A stretch of DNA of 64,000 nt from Prolixibacteraceae bacterium (GTDB lineage Bacteria > Bacteroidota > Bacteroidia > Bacteroidales > Prolixibacteraceae): assembly GCA_019856515.1 (NCBI GenBank), contig CP082230.1, positions 2,976,001 to 3,040,000 of the forward strand. The letters are read 5' to 3'. The notes beneath the pieces were generated by a model. That model worked only from the letters and a program-made list of their open reading frames with translations, was not told the DNA's origin and ran no database searches. How positions within the stretch are numbered: the stretch's first letter is position 1; each line of letters opens with the position of its first letter. Both the position numbers and the translations under genes were made by a program. Below, piece after piece: positions 11,020 to 19,979 of this stretch.

Positions 11020-11164
11020 AGAAATACGTTTTTTTACTCCTTTATAATCCCAATTCTAAATATCGAATAGGGTGTATTTTATCAATTCCCATACCTATAA
11101 GTATCTCAATTCAACAAATAATTACACATTTACTTTAAAAAAGCAGACAAAAACATCTTTATCG

Positions 11165-12628
11165 CTAAAACCCGACATTTTCATTAGACAAATTTTTAAT
11201 ACCCTTGACTCTATGTAGATAAAACATTTCACCAGAGTAATTTTCATTAGACCAGACAAAGGTCTTTGTCGTATCCTGAACTTTAAAACACCCACGATAG
11301 CTTTCTATATCAGGGTGTCTACTCACAATAATTGCATCCCAATCTTTATATTTCTCATATACAGATGAAAACCATAGATCGTACTGATTCATTCGATTGT
11401 ATCGATTAAAGTATATCAGCTCGAATCTATCTCCACTGTAGAACATTAATTCTGAAGCAATTCCATAATGTTCACAAATTATCACCGTTTTATTTTTTTT
11501 ATCAACTTCACTCTCCAATGTATTTGAAAGAGCCTCCCATCCAACTAAACGCTTTGTGACATCTTCGATCGGCACCACTCTAGCAATAATTGCCTGTCGT
11601 CCTTGATAAATACCATCAAAGATAAAGAAGTAGAGTAGTATAGATAAAATGGATAACATATAGAATCCTCCTTTATTTTTCAACTTCTCTACACCTAAAA
11701 ATAGGATATAAGGCATAGGACAAACGACAAATAGTGTCCAGTTAATATGAGAAGCATTCTTACGAGTAAAAGACATCACTACAAATACCAATATAGTCAT
11801 GAGGTATGGAATTAAAACCAATTGGCTAGTGATACTCTTACTCTCAAATTGTCTTTTAATACCAGAAAACACGAAAACAAAGACAAAGCCCCCAAGTAAA
11901 AGGAATTGACCACCTAGAAATTCAAACATATTACGGAAGGAGTGAACCAGGCTAAAATCATTATGTACTGAGACGGATAGATGAAACAGGTGTTTAAAAG
12001 AGACATAGTCATGGGTTGCCGCCCAACCAACAATTGGGAAGCTGCCAATGAGTGTTATTCCTAGGAAAATAAAGAAGTGTAGCCAACTAAGTTTCTTTCT
12101 AAACACCACATAGATGGTTGGTAGCAATGCAATAATCATTGCATACTTTGACAACAATCCCAAAGAGAATATAACACCTAATAAAAACCAGTCTCTCAAA
12201 CGGTCTTTGAAATAGATCTTGGTTAATACTAGAATAAAAAGCATGTAGAAAAACAGAAGAATCACATCTGTTGTGAAAAATAGTACGGTATACCAATAAT
12301 GTGGAAATAGATAATATATACCTAGTGCCCTAAAGGCTTGTTCACTATCTTTTGTTATATACTTAACCCATGAGTAGAATACAAGAGCCGTTAGGTTACC
12401 AAAAATCCATGACCACATACGGATAGATATTTCAGACTGCCCTAGTATGGCATTTGATAGATAATTCAAAAATGCAATTAGAGGAGGTTTGGAATAGTAA
12501 GACCATTGCAATTTATTTGACCAACTCCAATACTGTGCTTCATCAAAATGTAACTCTAACGGGAAAGTGATCAGAATAACAAATGTAACAAGGGACATAG
12601 TCCACCATAAAATCGTAGCTTTCTTCAT
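11165..12628 (-). CDS. Membrane glycosyltransferase, GT39/ArnT-like
   Basis: A 487-residue polytopic membrane protein with about ten hydrophobic segments. After the first membrane helix, the periplasmic loop carries LHFDEAQYWSW, the acidic DE pair typical of GT-C enzymes that use polyprenyl-phosphate sugars (ArnT, PMT), followed by YYSKPPLIAFLNYL, also typical of ArnT-like proteins. The C-terminal 120 residues form a soluble periplasmic domain. Such enzymes move a sugar from a lipid carrier to lipid A, a protein or another glycan outside the membrane. The acceptor is not evident. It is divergent from queG, with about 120 bases between them. Confidence 0.8.
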   Translation of the reverse strand: MKKATILWWTMSLVTFVILITFPLELHFDEAQYWSWSNKLQWSYYSKPPLIAFLNYLSNAILGQSEISIRMWSWIFGNLTALVFYSWVKYITKDSEQAFRALGIYYLFPHYWYTVLFFTTDVILLFFYMLFILVLTKIYFKDRLRDWFLLGVIFSLGLLSKYAMIIALLPTIYVVFRKKLSWLHFFIFLGITLIGSFPIVGWAATHDYVSFKHLFHLSVSVHNDFSLVHSFRNMFEFLGGQFLLLGGFVFVFVFSGIKRQFESKSITSQLVLIPYLMTILVFVVMSFTRKNASHINWTLFVVCPMPYILFLGVEKLKNKGGFYMLSILSILLYFFIFDGIYQGRQAIIARVVPIEDVTKRLVGWEALSNTLESEVDKKNKTVIICEHYGIASELMFYSGDRFELIYFNRYNRMNQYDLWFSSVYEKYKDWDAIIVSRHPDIESYRGCFKVQDTTKTFVWSNENYSGEMFYLHRVKGIKNLSNENVGF

Positions 12629-12749
12629 TGAACTTAGGGATTGATTGTTTATTCATTAAACAATTTCATATGATCTAGGTTCAACTCAATATAGGGTAAT
12701 TAATTTTATTTACATTCGCATTTTTAATCAACACAAGTTGTTACGTCCA

Positions 12750-13712
12750 ATGGAATACCATTTAACCATAGAAGAAACCACACATAAGATCCGAAATAAA
12801 GCAATAGAGTTGGGGTTCCTTGCATGCGGATTTTCGCAATCTAAACACCTTAACGAACATGAGCCTAGACTGATCAATTGGCTAAAAGAACATCGCCATG
12901 GTGAGATGTCATATATGGCAAACAACTTAGAAAAAAGAGTAAACCCCTCTCTTCTCGAAGATGGGACAAAAACCATCATCTCTGTATTATTGAACTACTA
13001 CCCATCCATAGATCAAGAAAGTGATAATAAGTGGGTCATTTCAAAATATGCATATGGAAAAGATTACCATTACATTATGAAAGACATGCTAAATGACCTT
13101 TTACTCTTCATTCAACAACTAATTCCAGAGGCAAAAGGACGAGTGTTTGTCGATTCAGCACCAGTCTTAGATAGAGCATGGGCAGTAGAGTCGGGATTAG
13201 GTTGGATAGGTAAGAATGGGAATGTTATCTCCAAAGAACACGGATCATTTTTCTTTATTGGAGAAATACTCCTTAACCACACATTAAAATACGATGATAG
13301 TCAATCTAAAAACTATTGTGGAAAATGCACTCGATGTATAGATGTATGCCCAACAAAAGCCATTTATGAACCACAAAAAGTAGATGCACGAAAATGTCTG
13401 TCATATGCGACAATAGAGTATCGAAGCGCTGAAATTCCAGAGTCCATAAAAGGTAAACTAAACAATAGGCTTTATGGTTGTGATATATGCCAAGACATCT
13501 GCCCTTGGAATATTAAAAATGCAACACCAACCAAAATAGAAGCATTTAAACCTCTTATTGGTGATGAATGTTACACTAATGACTACTGGGAAAATTTGAC
13601 CAATGGGGAGTTCAAAAGGAGATATAAATCAAGTCCAATTATGAGGGCTGGACTCAAACAAATAAGACGAAATATCAATTGGCTTTCGGATGAAAATAAA
13701 ATATGTGATTGA
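12750..13712 (+). CDS. queG: Epoxyqueuosine reductase
   Basis: Catalyses the last step of queuosine synthesis in tRNA, reducing epoxyqueuosine with cobalamin and two [4Fe-4S] clusters. The frame opens at TTG 12738, but ATG 12750 is the better start (320 residues). Two ferredoxin-like cysteine sets are visible: CGKCTRCIDVCPTKA near residue 190 and CDICQDICPWN near 240, with a further cysteine in ARKCLSY between them. The N-terminal half has the QueG pattern (EKRVNPSLLEDGTKTII, YGKDYH, DSAPVLDRAWA, GLGWIGKNGN). It stands alone; no other que gene is in the window. Confidence 0.92.
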   Translation: MEYHLTIEETTHKIRNKAIELGFLACGFSQSKHLNEHEPRLINWLKEHRHGEMSYMANNLEKRVNPSLLEDGTKTIISVLLNYYPSIDQESDNKWVISKYAYGKDYHYIMKDMLNDLLLFIQQLIPEAKGRVFVDSAPVLDRAWAVESGLGWIGKNGNVISKEHGSFFFIGEILLNHTLKYDDSQSKNYCGKCTRCIDVCPTKAIYEPQKVDARKCLSYATIEYRSAEIPESIKGKLNNRLYGCDICQDICPWNIKNATPTKIEAFKPLIGDECYTNDYWENLTNGEFKRRYKSSPIMRAGLKQIRRNINWLSDENKICD

Positions 13713-14133
13713 TATTCATAAAATTAAGGTTCATTGTCGATAACACCGATGGTTAAAATATCGATTTCATCATTATGTTAAGTTTAGATCAAACTAAGTT
13801 TGTCAAATACAAAGATGAAGAAGTCTAAACTACTCGACATTTAGTTTTAACATAATTACGGCAGAGGAAGCTACTAAGGTCTTTGACTAAAACTAATTAA
13901 AAAAGAATTACGAAAATGGCTCATAAATTTTAAACAGGATTTGTATTACCCCTCAGCTCAAGTTAGAGGCTATCCCTTATGATTTGTCTTGTTATACAAC
14001 AAAATATCAGTAAAAAACGGACAACATTTTAGAATGGAGGAAGAAAACCTATTATATTTATCCTCATTGTATTAAATTTGCCCACATAACAAAAGGTAAA
14101 AACAGATGTCGTTGCCTACTATATATATTGAAT
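13713..14133. other. Intergenic region with an inverted-repeat element
   Basis: About 420 bases without a convincing gene. At 13773-13855 TTATGTTAA and TTAACATAA form a 9-base inverted repeat enclosing 65 bases, and the next seven bases inward on the left (GTTTAGA, 13782-13788) pair with TCTAAAC at 13824-13830. A 17-codon ORF lies inside (from ATG 13776). The rest (13860-14070) shows nothing recognisable. A TAnnTTTG element for rnhA lies at 14073-14080. Confidence 0.5.
14073..14080 (+). promoter_or_regulatory. -7 promoter element (TAnnTTTG) of rnhA-kdtA
   Basis: TAAATTTG, 53 bases before the rnhA start. Confidence 0.4.
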
Positions 14134-14604
14134 ATGAATCAAAATGAGGTGGTAATAATATACACAGATGGGGCATCGAGAGGAAACCCAGGTCCTGGAG
14201 GATATGGGACAATACTCATGTATAAAAATCATCGTAAAGAGATATCAGAAGGTTTTCGAAAAACGACTAATAATAGAATGGAGCTTCTTGCTGTGATTGT
14301 CGGGTTGGAAGTCTTAAAAAGAGACGGTTTGAATGTAGTAGTCTACTCTGATTCAAAATATGTTGTTGACTCTGTTGAGAAAAAGTGGGTTTTTGGATGG
14401 CTTAAAAAACGATTTAAAGATAAGAAGAATGCAGATCTTTGGATGAGATTCTTACCACTCTATTCAAAACATAATGTAAGAATGGTTTGGATTAAAGGTC
14501 ATTCAAACAACATCGAGAATGAGAACTGTGACCGGCTAGCAGTTGATGCAGCACTAGGAAATAACCTCTTAATTGATCAGGGGTATGAAAGTTCTGTACA
14601 GTAA
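14134..14604 (+). CDS. rnhA: Ribonuclease HI
   Basis: Cleaves the RNA strand of RNA-DNA hybrids. ATG 14134 gives 156 residues, matching E. coli RNase HI (155); the TTG two codons earlier is less likely. The four catalytic acids are visible: Asp12 in IIYTDGASRGNPGPGG, Glu50 in NNRMELLAV, Asp72 in YSDSKYVV, and an Asp near 134 in ENCDRLAVDAA, preceded by the conserved histidine of IKGHSNN. It is followed after 43 bases by kdtA on the same strand, probably in one transcript. Confidence 0.93.
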   Translation: MNQNEVVIIYTDGASRGNPGPGGYGTILMYKNHRKEISEGFRKTTNNRMELLAVIVGLEVLKRDGLNVVVYSDSKYVVDSVEKKWVFGWLKKRFKDKKNADLWMRFLPLYSKHNVRMVWIKGHSNNIENENCDRLAVDAALGNNLLIDQGYESSVQ

Positions 14605-14647
14605 TCAATGCAGATAAATTAGTAAGATCATAAGATTAATACACGTA

Positions 14648-15871
14648 ATGAGATTCTTTTATAATATAAGCATTTACCTTTATTATCTTATAGTGAAAAT
14701 TGTTTCACTATCGAACAAGAAAGCAGAGAAATGGATTAAAGGTAGAAAAGAGGTCTGGAGTAAACTTAGTGAACAGGTTGATTCAAATGGCAGTTACATA
14801 TGGTTCCACTGTGCCTCACTAGGAGAGTTCGAACAAGGCAGGCCTTTAATTGAAAGAATCAAAGCCAAAGATCCCAACAAGAAAATCCTTGTCACTTTTT
14901 TTTCTCCATCTGGTTATGAGGTTCGAAAGAATTATGAACTAGCAGATTTGGTTCTTTATCTTCCATTAGACACAAAAAAGAATGCACAGAGACTTTTATC
15001 ATCTATAAATATTCAAAAAGCATATTTCATTAAATATGAGTTTTGGTATTATTTCTTAAACGAACTTCATCAAAGGTCTATTGACACCTATTTGGTTTCA
15101 GGAATATTTCGTCCTTCACAAATATTTTTTAAACCTTATGGTAAATGGTATGCTAATATATTAAACAACTTCACCTTCCTATACCTTCAAAATGAGAAGT
15201 CGAAGGAACTTCTTGAATCCATTCATATCACAAACTGTAAAGTTTTAGGTGATACACGCTTTGATCGAGTAAATGACATTGCCCTGTCAGCCAGCGAATT
15301 ATCAAAAATAAGTTCTTTCAAACAGAACTATAAACTGATTGTTTGCGGAAGTACATGGCCAGAAGATGAAGCATTACTTGTGGATTATATCAATGCATCA
15401 AAAAACATTAAGTGGATCATTGCACCACATGAAGTTAGTGAATCGCATACGATAGCCTTAAAAAACAAATTAACTAAAAGCAGTATTCTTTTTAGCAACC
15501 TTAAAGATTCAGACCCTACCAACTACGACATTATTATTGCAGACGGTTATGGGTACCTAACTAGTTTGTACAAATATGCTGACATTGCCTATGTTGGAGG
15601 AGGTTTTGGTAAAAGCATCCATAATATTTTAGAGGCAGCAACATTTGGAGCACCAATACTTTTTGGCCCTAAACATTCAAAATTTAAAGAAGCCATAGAT
15701 CTAATACAGCTAAAAGGAGCATTTGATATACATAATAAACTAGAAGTAGAGAGTAGACTCAATAGTCTATTAAAATCTGACAGCACATTACGGTCAGCTT
15801 CAACTATTTGCAAAGAATATGTAACAAAAAACACAGGTGCTACTGATATTATTTTAGAAGAAACATCATAG
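14648..15871 (+). CDS. kdtA: 3-deoxy-D-manno-octulosonic acid (Kdo) transferase
   Basis: Adds Kdo from CMP-Kdo to lipid IVA at the inner face of the inner membrane during LPS core synthesis. The 407-residue length fits WaaA. An N-terminal hydrophobic stretch (residues 1-20) anchors it. The acceptor-domain motif HCASLGEFEQGRPL near residue 58 holds the catalytic glutamate of this family. The donor domain shows VCGSTWPEDEALL near 236 and YVGGGFGKSIHNILEAA near 316, typical of Kdo transferases. It indicates a Gram-negative outer membrane. Confidence 0.92.
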   Translation: MRFFYNISIYLYYLIVKIVSLSNKKAEKWIKGRKEVWSKLSEQVDSNGSYIWFHCASLGEFEQGRPLIERIKAKDPNKKILVTFFSPSGYEVRKNYELADLVLYLPLDTKKNAQRLLSSINIQKAYFIKYEFWYYFLNELHQRSIDTYLVSGIFRPSQIFFKPYGKWYANILNNFTFLYLQNEKSKELLESIHITNCKVLGDTRFDRVNDIALSASELSKISSFKQNYKLIVCGSTWPEDEALLVDYINASKNIKWIIAPHEVSESHTIALKNKLTKSSILFSNLKDSDPTNYDIIIADGYGYLTSLYKYADIAYVGGGFGKSIHNILEAATFGAPILFGPKHSKFKEAIDLIQLKGAFDIHNKLEVESRLNSLLKSDSTLRSASTICKEYVTKNTGATDIILEETS

Positions 15872-16169
15872 TTTATTTCACTTATTACAATAGCTTTTAT
15901 AAGTTAAAATAATATACTTCAAAGTCAAAATATTTTCTACTGTTTTTTGTCAAAAATTTCATCTTTTGTAAACTTTTTATTTTTTTCAATAATCAAAACG
16001 ACTGACCAGCAATAAGTTAACTCTTTTACGTTGATAACTTTTAAAAATATTTAGAACAAAAGTTTACTCTCAATTGTATTTTTAATGTACCTTGCAACGC
16101 AAATTCAGAAAAGCTTAATCTTATCACTTTTCTTTGTTGCAGAAATGTCAACATTTTTAACTATTCATC

Positions 16170-18722
16170 ATGGAATTGAGAGACATTGACGTAAAAGAAG
16201 CTATGACGTCTAAAAAAACTTACACGAACGAGGAAGCATTTCAATCGTCGCTAGAATATTTTAAAGGAGATGACCTTGCTGCTAGAGTATGGGTTAATAA
16301 ATATGCTCTAAAAGATTCATTTGGAAACATCTACGAGCAAAATCCAAATGATATGCATAAACGCCTAGCGAAAGAAGTAGCTAGAGTTGAAAACAAATAT
16401 TGTAACCCTCTAACAGAGGAAAATATATTTGACCTTTTTAAAGATTTCAAGTATTTGGTACCACAAGGAGGACCAATGACTGGAATTGGCAACGATTTCC
16501 AAATTGCTTCTCTTTCAAACTGTTTTGTAATTGGTGAAAGTGGCCCTTCGGATTCTTATGGAGGTATCATGAAAGTAGATCAAGAGCAAGTACAGCTTAT
16601 GAAGCGTCGTGGTGGTGTAGGTCATGATCTTTCTCATATTCGTCCGGCAGGGTCTCCAGTTAAGAATTCAGCACTGACATCTACAGGAATTGTTCCTTTT
16701 ATGGAAAGATTTTCAAATTCTACAAGAGAGGTTGCACAAGATGGAAGACGTGGTGCATTAATGTTGTCTGTATCAGTGAAGCATCCAGATTCGGAAAGTT
16801 TTATTGATGCAAAGATGACAGAAGGGCGTATTACTGGAGCCAATGTTTCGGTTAAGATCCATGATGATTTTATGAATGCAGTAAAAAATGATGTGCCTTA
16901 CACACAACAGTATCCTGTTGAATCAAAGCAACCATCATTTACAAAGAGTACCAATGCTAAAGACTTGTGGAATAAGATTGTTCACAATGCATGGAAGTCG
17001 GCAGAACCGGGAATTCTTTTTTGGGATACAATAACAAGAGAATCAGTTCCAGACTGTTACAGTGACTTAGGATACAAGACCGTTTCGACTAATCCATGTG
17101 GTGAAATTCCATTATGTCCATATGATAGTTGTAGACTTCTTGCACTGAACCTGTATTCATATGTTCAGAGTCCATTTACTACAGAGGCTAAATTTGATTT
17201 TGACCTTTTTGCGCAACATGTAAAATATGCACAGCGTATCATGGATGATATCATTGACCTTGAATTGGAAAAAATCGATGCTATTATAAGCAAGATTGAC
17301 AATGACCCAGAAGGGGAAGAGGTTAAAAGGACTGAGAGAAACTTATGGGCAAATATTAAGCGTAAAGCTGAAGAAGGAAGACGTACAGGAGTTGGTATCA
17401 CAGCAGAAGGTGATATGCTTGCAGCACTCGGTCTTAAGTATGGCTCTGAAGATGCAACAGATTTTGCAGTTGAAGTTCAAAGAACCTTGGCAATAAATGC
17501 ATATGTAGGATCTACAGAGCTAGCCAAAGAGAGAGGTGCTTTTTCAATATATGATGCAAAAAGAGAACTTCAGAATCCTTTTATACAACGACTAAAGAGT
17601 GAATCAAAGGAGTTTGCGGCAAACCTAGATAAATACGGTCGTCGTAACATTGCATTACTAACAATAGCTCCTACAGGAACAACTAGTTTGATGACACAGA
17701 CGACATCGGGTATTGAACCAGTGTTTATGCCTGTTTACAAACGTCGTAGAAAAGTAAATCCGAATGATAAAAATGTTCATATTGATTTTGTTGATGAGGT
17801 AGGAGACTCTTTCGAAGAGTATATCGTATTCCATCACAAGTTCCTTGAATGGATGAGAATCAACAATATGGATAACACCAAGAGATATAGCAATGAAGAG
17901 TTAGAAGATCTTATTGCAAAATCACCTTATCACCAAGCGACATCTAATGATGTAGATTGGTTAGAGAAAGTGCGCATGCAAGGACTTATTCAAAAGTATG
18001 TTGACCACTCTATATCCGTTACGATTAACCTTCCATCTGACGTATCAGAAGATCTTGTAAGTAAACTATACTTCACAGCATGGGAGTATGGATGTAAAGG
18101 GATTACAGTATATCGTGATGGATCACGTTCTGGGGTTTTAGTTTCAGCAACCAAGAAAGAGAAAAAAGTTGTTGATAAACCAACTCAGAGACCGACAGAA
18201 TTAGTTGCAGATGTCGTTCGTTTCCAAAACAATAAAGAGAAATGGATTGCATTTATTGGACTTATTAACGATGTTCCTTACGAGATCTTCACAGGACTTC
18301 TTGATGATGAAGATGGTCTATTAATTCCACGTGCAGTAACGACAGGTTTGATTATTAAGAACAAAGATGAAGAAGGAAATAGTCGTTATGATTTCCAATA
18401 TTCAAACAAGCGTGGAATCAAAACAACTATTGAGGGACTATCTCATAAGTTCAATCCAGAATTTTGGAACTATGCCAAACTGATCTCTAGTGTCCTACGT
18501 CATGGTATGCCAATTACGAATGTTGTAGATCTTGTATCTAGTCTTCAATTTGATAATGAAACGATTAATTCATGGAAAGTTGGAGTCTCTCGTGCCCTTA
18601 AAAAATATATCCCTAATGGAACGAAATCAGGAGCAACGTGTACTTCTTGTAACTCAACCAATGTAATTTATCAAGAAGGGTGTCTTATTTGTAAAGATTG
18701 TGGTTCATCTAAATGTGGATAA
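16170..18722 (+). CDS. nrdJ: Adenosylcobalamin-dependent (class II) ribonucleotide reductase
   Basis: Reduces ribonucleotides to deoxyribonucleotides using a thiyl radical generated from adenosylcobalamin, with no oxygen needed. The 850-residue protein shows the barrel motifs SLSNCFVIGESGPSDSYGG (first redox cysteine) near residue 112 and VSTNPCGEIPLCP near 308, with the radical cysteine and catalytic glutamate, then LTIAPTGTTSLM near 497. The last 35 residues carry CTSCNSTN and CLICKDCGSSKCG, a cysteine-rich tail that probably shuttles reducing power. ATG 16170 is clear. The 298 bases upstream hold no recognisable cobalamin riboswitch. The transcript ends in the hairpin at 18749. Confidence 0.95.
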   Translation: MELRDIDVKEAMTSKKTYTNEEAFQSSLEYFKGDDLAARVWVNKYALKDSFGNIYEQNPNDMHKRLAKEVARVENKYCNPLTEENIFDLFKDFKYLVPQGGPMTGIGNDFQIASLSNCFVIGESGPSDSYGGIMKVDQEQVQLMKRRGGVGHDLSHIRPAGSPVKNSALTSTGIVPFMERFSNSTREVAQDGRRGALMLSVSVKHPDSESFIDAKMTEGRITGANVSVKIHDDFMNAVKNDVPYTQQYPVESKQPSFTKSTNAKDLWNKIVHNAWKSAEPGILFWDTITRESVPDCYSDLGYKTVSTNPCGEIPLCPYDSCRLLALNLYSYVQSPFTTEAKFDFDLFAQHVKYAQRIMDDIIDLELEKIDAIISKIDNDPEGEEVKRTERNLWANIKRKAEEGRRTGVGITAEGDMLAALGLKYGSEDATDFAVEVQRTLAINAYVGSTELAKERGAFSIYDAKRELQNPFIQRLKSESKEFAANLDKYGRRNIALLTIAPTGTTSLMTQTTSGIEPVFMPVYKRRRKVNPNDKNVHIDFVDEVGDSFEEYIVFHHKFLEWMRINNMDNTKRYSNEELEDLIAKSPYHQATSNDVDWLEKVRMQGLIQKYVDHSISVTINLPSDVSEDLVSKLYFTAWEYGCKGITVYRDGSRSGVLVSATKKEKKVVDKPTQRPTELVADVVRFQNNKEKWIAFIGLINDVPYEIFTGLLDDEDGLLIPRAVTTGLIIKNKDEEGNSRYDFQYSNKRGIKTTIEGLSHKFNPEFWNYAKLISSVLRHGMPITNVVDLVSSLQFDNETINSWKVGVSRALKKYIPNGTKSGATCTSCNSTNVIYQEGCLICKDCGSSKCG

Positions 18723-18748
18723 CCATCTTAATATAAAAGTAGAAAGCA

Positions 18749-18784
18749 AATGGGCAGTAACTAAATTACTGCCCATTGTTTTTA
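18749..18784 (+). terminator. Terminator of nrdJ, overlapping the end of the histidine kinase gene
   Basis: AATGGGCAGTAA-CTAAA-TTACTGCCCATT is a perfect 12-base stem followed by GTTTTT. Its right arm lies inside the last codons of the convergent histidine kinase gene (stop at 18766), so the terminator and coding sequence share bases. Confidence 0.8.
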
Positions 18785-19566
18785 TCTAGTATAATTGTAA
18801 AAGTTGTTCCTATTCCTTGCTTTGAATCAACCTTTAACTCTCCCTTCATTATATCCATAAAACTCATACATATCTGCAGTCCTATACCGACACCTTGATC
18901 TAACGATTCAATGTAGCTAGCTTGCTTCTTTTTTTTCATCAATAACTCGATCTGTTTTGGACTCATTCCACATCCGTTGTCACAAATCTCAATTTCCACA
19001 TGTTCTTCAATAGACTTTAAGTTACAATGAACCACCCCTTGTTTCGGAAGATATCTAAATGTATTCATAGTGATATTTCGAAACACAGTTCTTAACATCT
19101 TCATATCTACATTTACAGGAAGTTTATCAAGTTTAGAATTAAACAATATCTCTATATCTTTATCTAGAGGAATAAAAGCTCGAAACCTCTCTATGCTTGA
19201 CTCTAGCTCATCCACTAAGTCGACACTCTGTGGACTATATTTCACTTCTCCTTTAGAAAGGTTAATCCAATTTAGTATATCATGAACTAAAAATTCAATT
19301 CCAGAAGTAGTCTCTTTCATACGAGAGAGAATTTCACGCCTATCATCACTTGACAGAGATTCATCTTCTAAGAATTCAATAATAGAATTAAGCGATGAAA
19401 TAGGAGTTCGAATATCATGGCTAATAACTGATGTAATATCTTCGACAAACGTATTGCCTCTCTGCTCAATCTCTTTTAACCTTCTCTTCTTTTTCACCAT
19501 CTTACAGATAACAATACTGAGAACGACGAGATTAAGTAATAAGAGAATATAATTTAAGTTCCACAT
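18766..19566 (-). CDS. Orphan sensor histidine kinase with one membrane helix
   Basis: A 266-residue kinase. One hydrophobic helix (about residues 4-22) is followed directly by the HisKA dimerisation domain, with the phosphorylated histidine at residue 50 in VISHDIRTPISSLN. The HATPase domain shows the N box (NITMNTFRYLP), G1 (DNGCGMSP) and G2 (GVGIGLQICMSF). There is almost no extracytoplasmic loop and no PAS, GAF or HAMP domain, so the sensing part is either the membrane helix or a partner protein. No response regulator is adjacent; the nearest receiver gene is at 43007. It converges with nrdJ. Confidence 0.88.
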   Translation of the reverse strand: MWNLNYILLLLNLVVLSIVICKMVKKKRRLKEIEQRGNTFVEDITSVISHDIRTPISSLNSIIEFLEDESLSSDDRREILSRMKETTSGIEFLVHDILNWINLSKGEVKYSPQSVDLVDELESSIERFRAFIPLDKDIEILFNSKLDKLPVNVDMKMLRTVFRNITMNTFRYLPKQGVVHCNLKSIEEHVEIEICDNGCGMSPKQIELLMKKKKQASYIESLDQGVGIGLQICMSFMDIMKGELKVDSKQGIGTTFTIILDKNNGQ

Positions 19567-19979
19567 AAAAACAACGGTATTAAAGTCACTTTATCATTAC
19601 AAATGAAAAACACAAAGCATAATATGTTATAGTACTAATATAACGAATAAATACCCCAATATTACCTTACAGTTAATATTTATCCATTTAATACTATTTC
19701 ATATAAATTCATTGCAAATTAAAACATTATCCATTATTATTGTAATCAATCAAAATCGAAGAAAAAAAAACTCATCATGAAAAGATATCTAATCATACGA
19801 TTTCTTTCGAAACACAATAACTCTTCAAACACACGTATGCGCTGCATGCGCTAGATTACTACACCCTCCATTCTAAGCTCAAGAAGCTTCCATTGAAACA
19901 TTCAGATAGCTAATGACAATCTTTAACTTAAGGTATGTCTGCTTATCTACACCGTAAACATTAGAACCATACACATAAT
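19567..19979. other. Intergenic region upstream of metH
   Basis: About 410 AT-rich bases between divergent genes. A GC-rich island at 19836-19854 contains ATGCGCT twice (19837-19843 and 19846-19852). A 25-codon ORF (19777-19854, MKRYLIIRFLSK...) ends inside the repeat. AAGCT-CAAGA-AGCTT near 19876-19890 could form a small hairpin. I do not recognise a cobalamin or SAM riboswitch here. Confidence 0.45.

Noticed and set aside
15872..16169. Cobalamin riboswitch before nrdJ
   Set aside because: I could not find the conserved core of that riboswitch by eye; a covariance search would decide.
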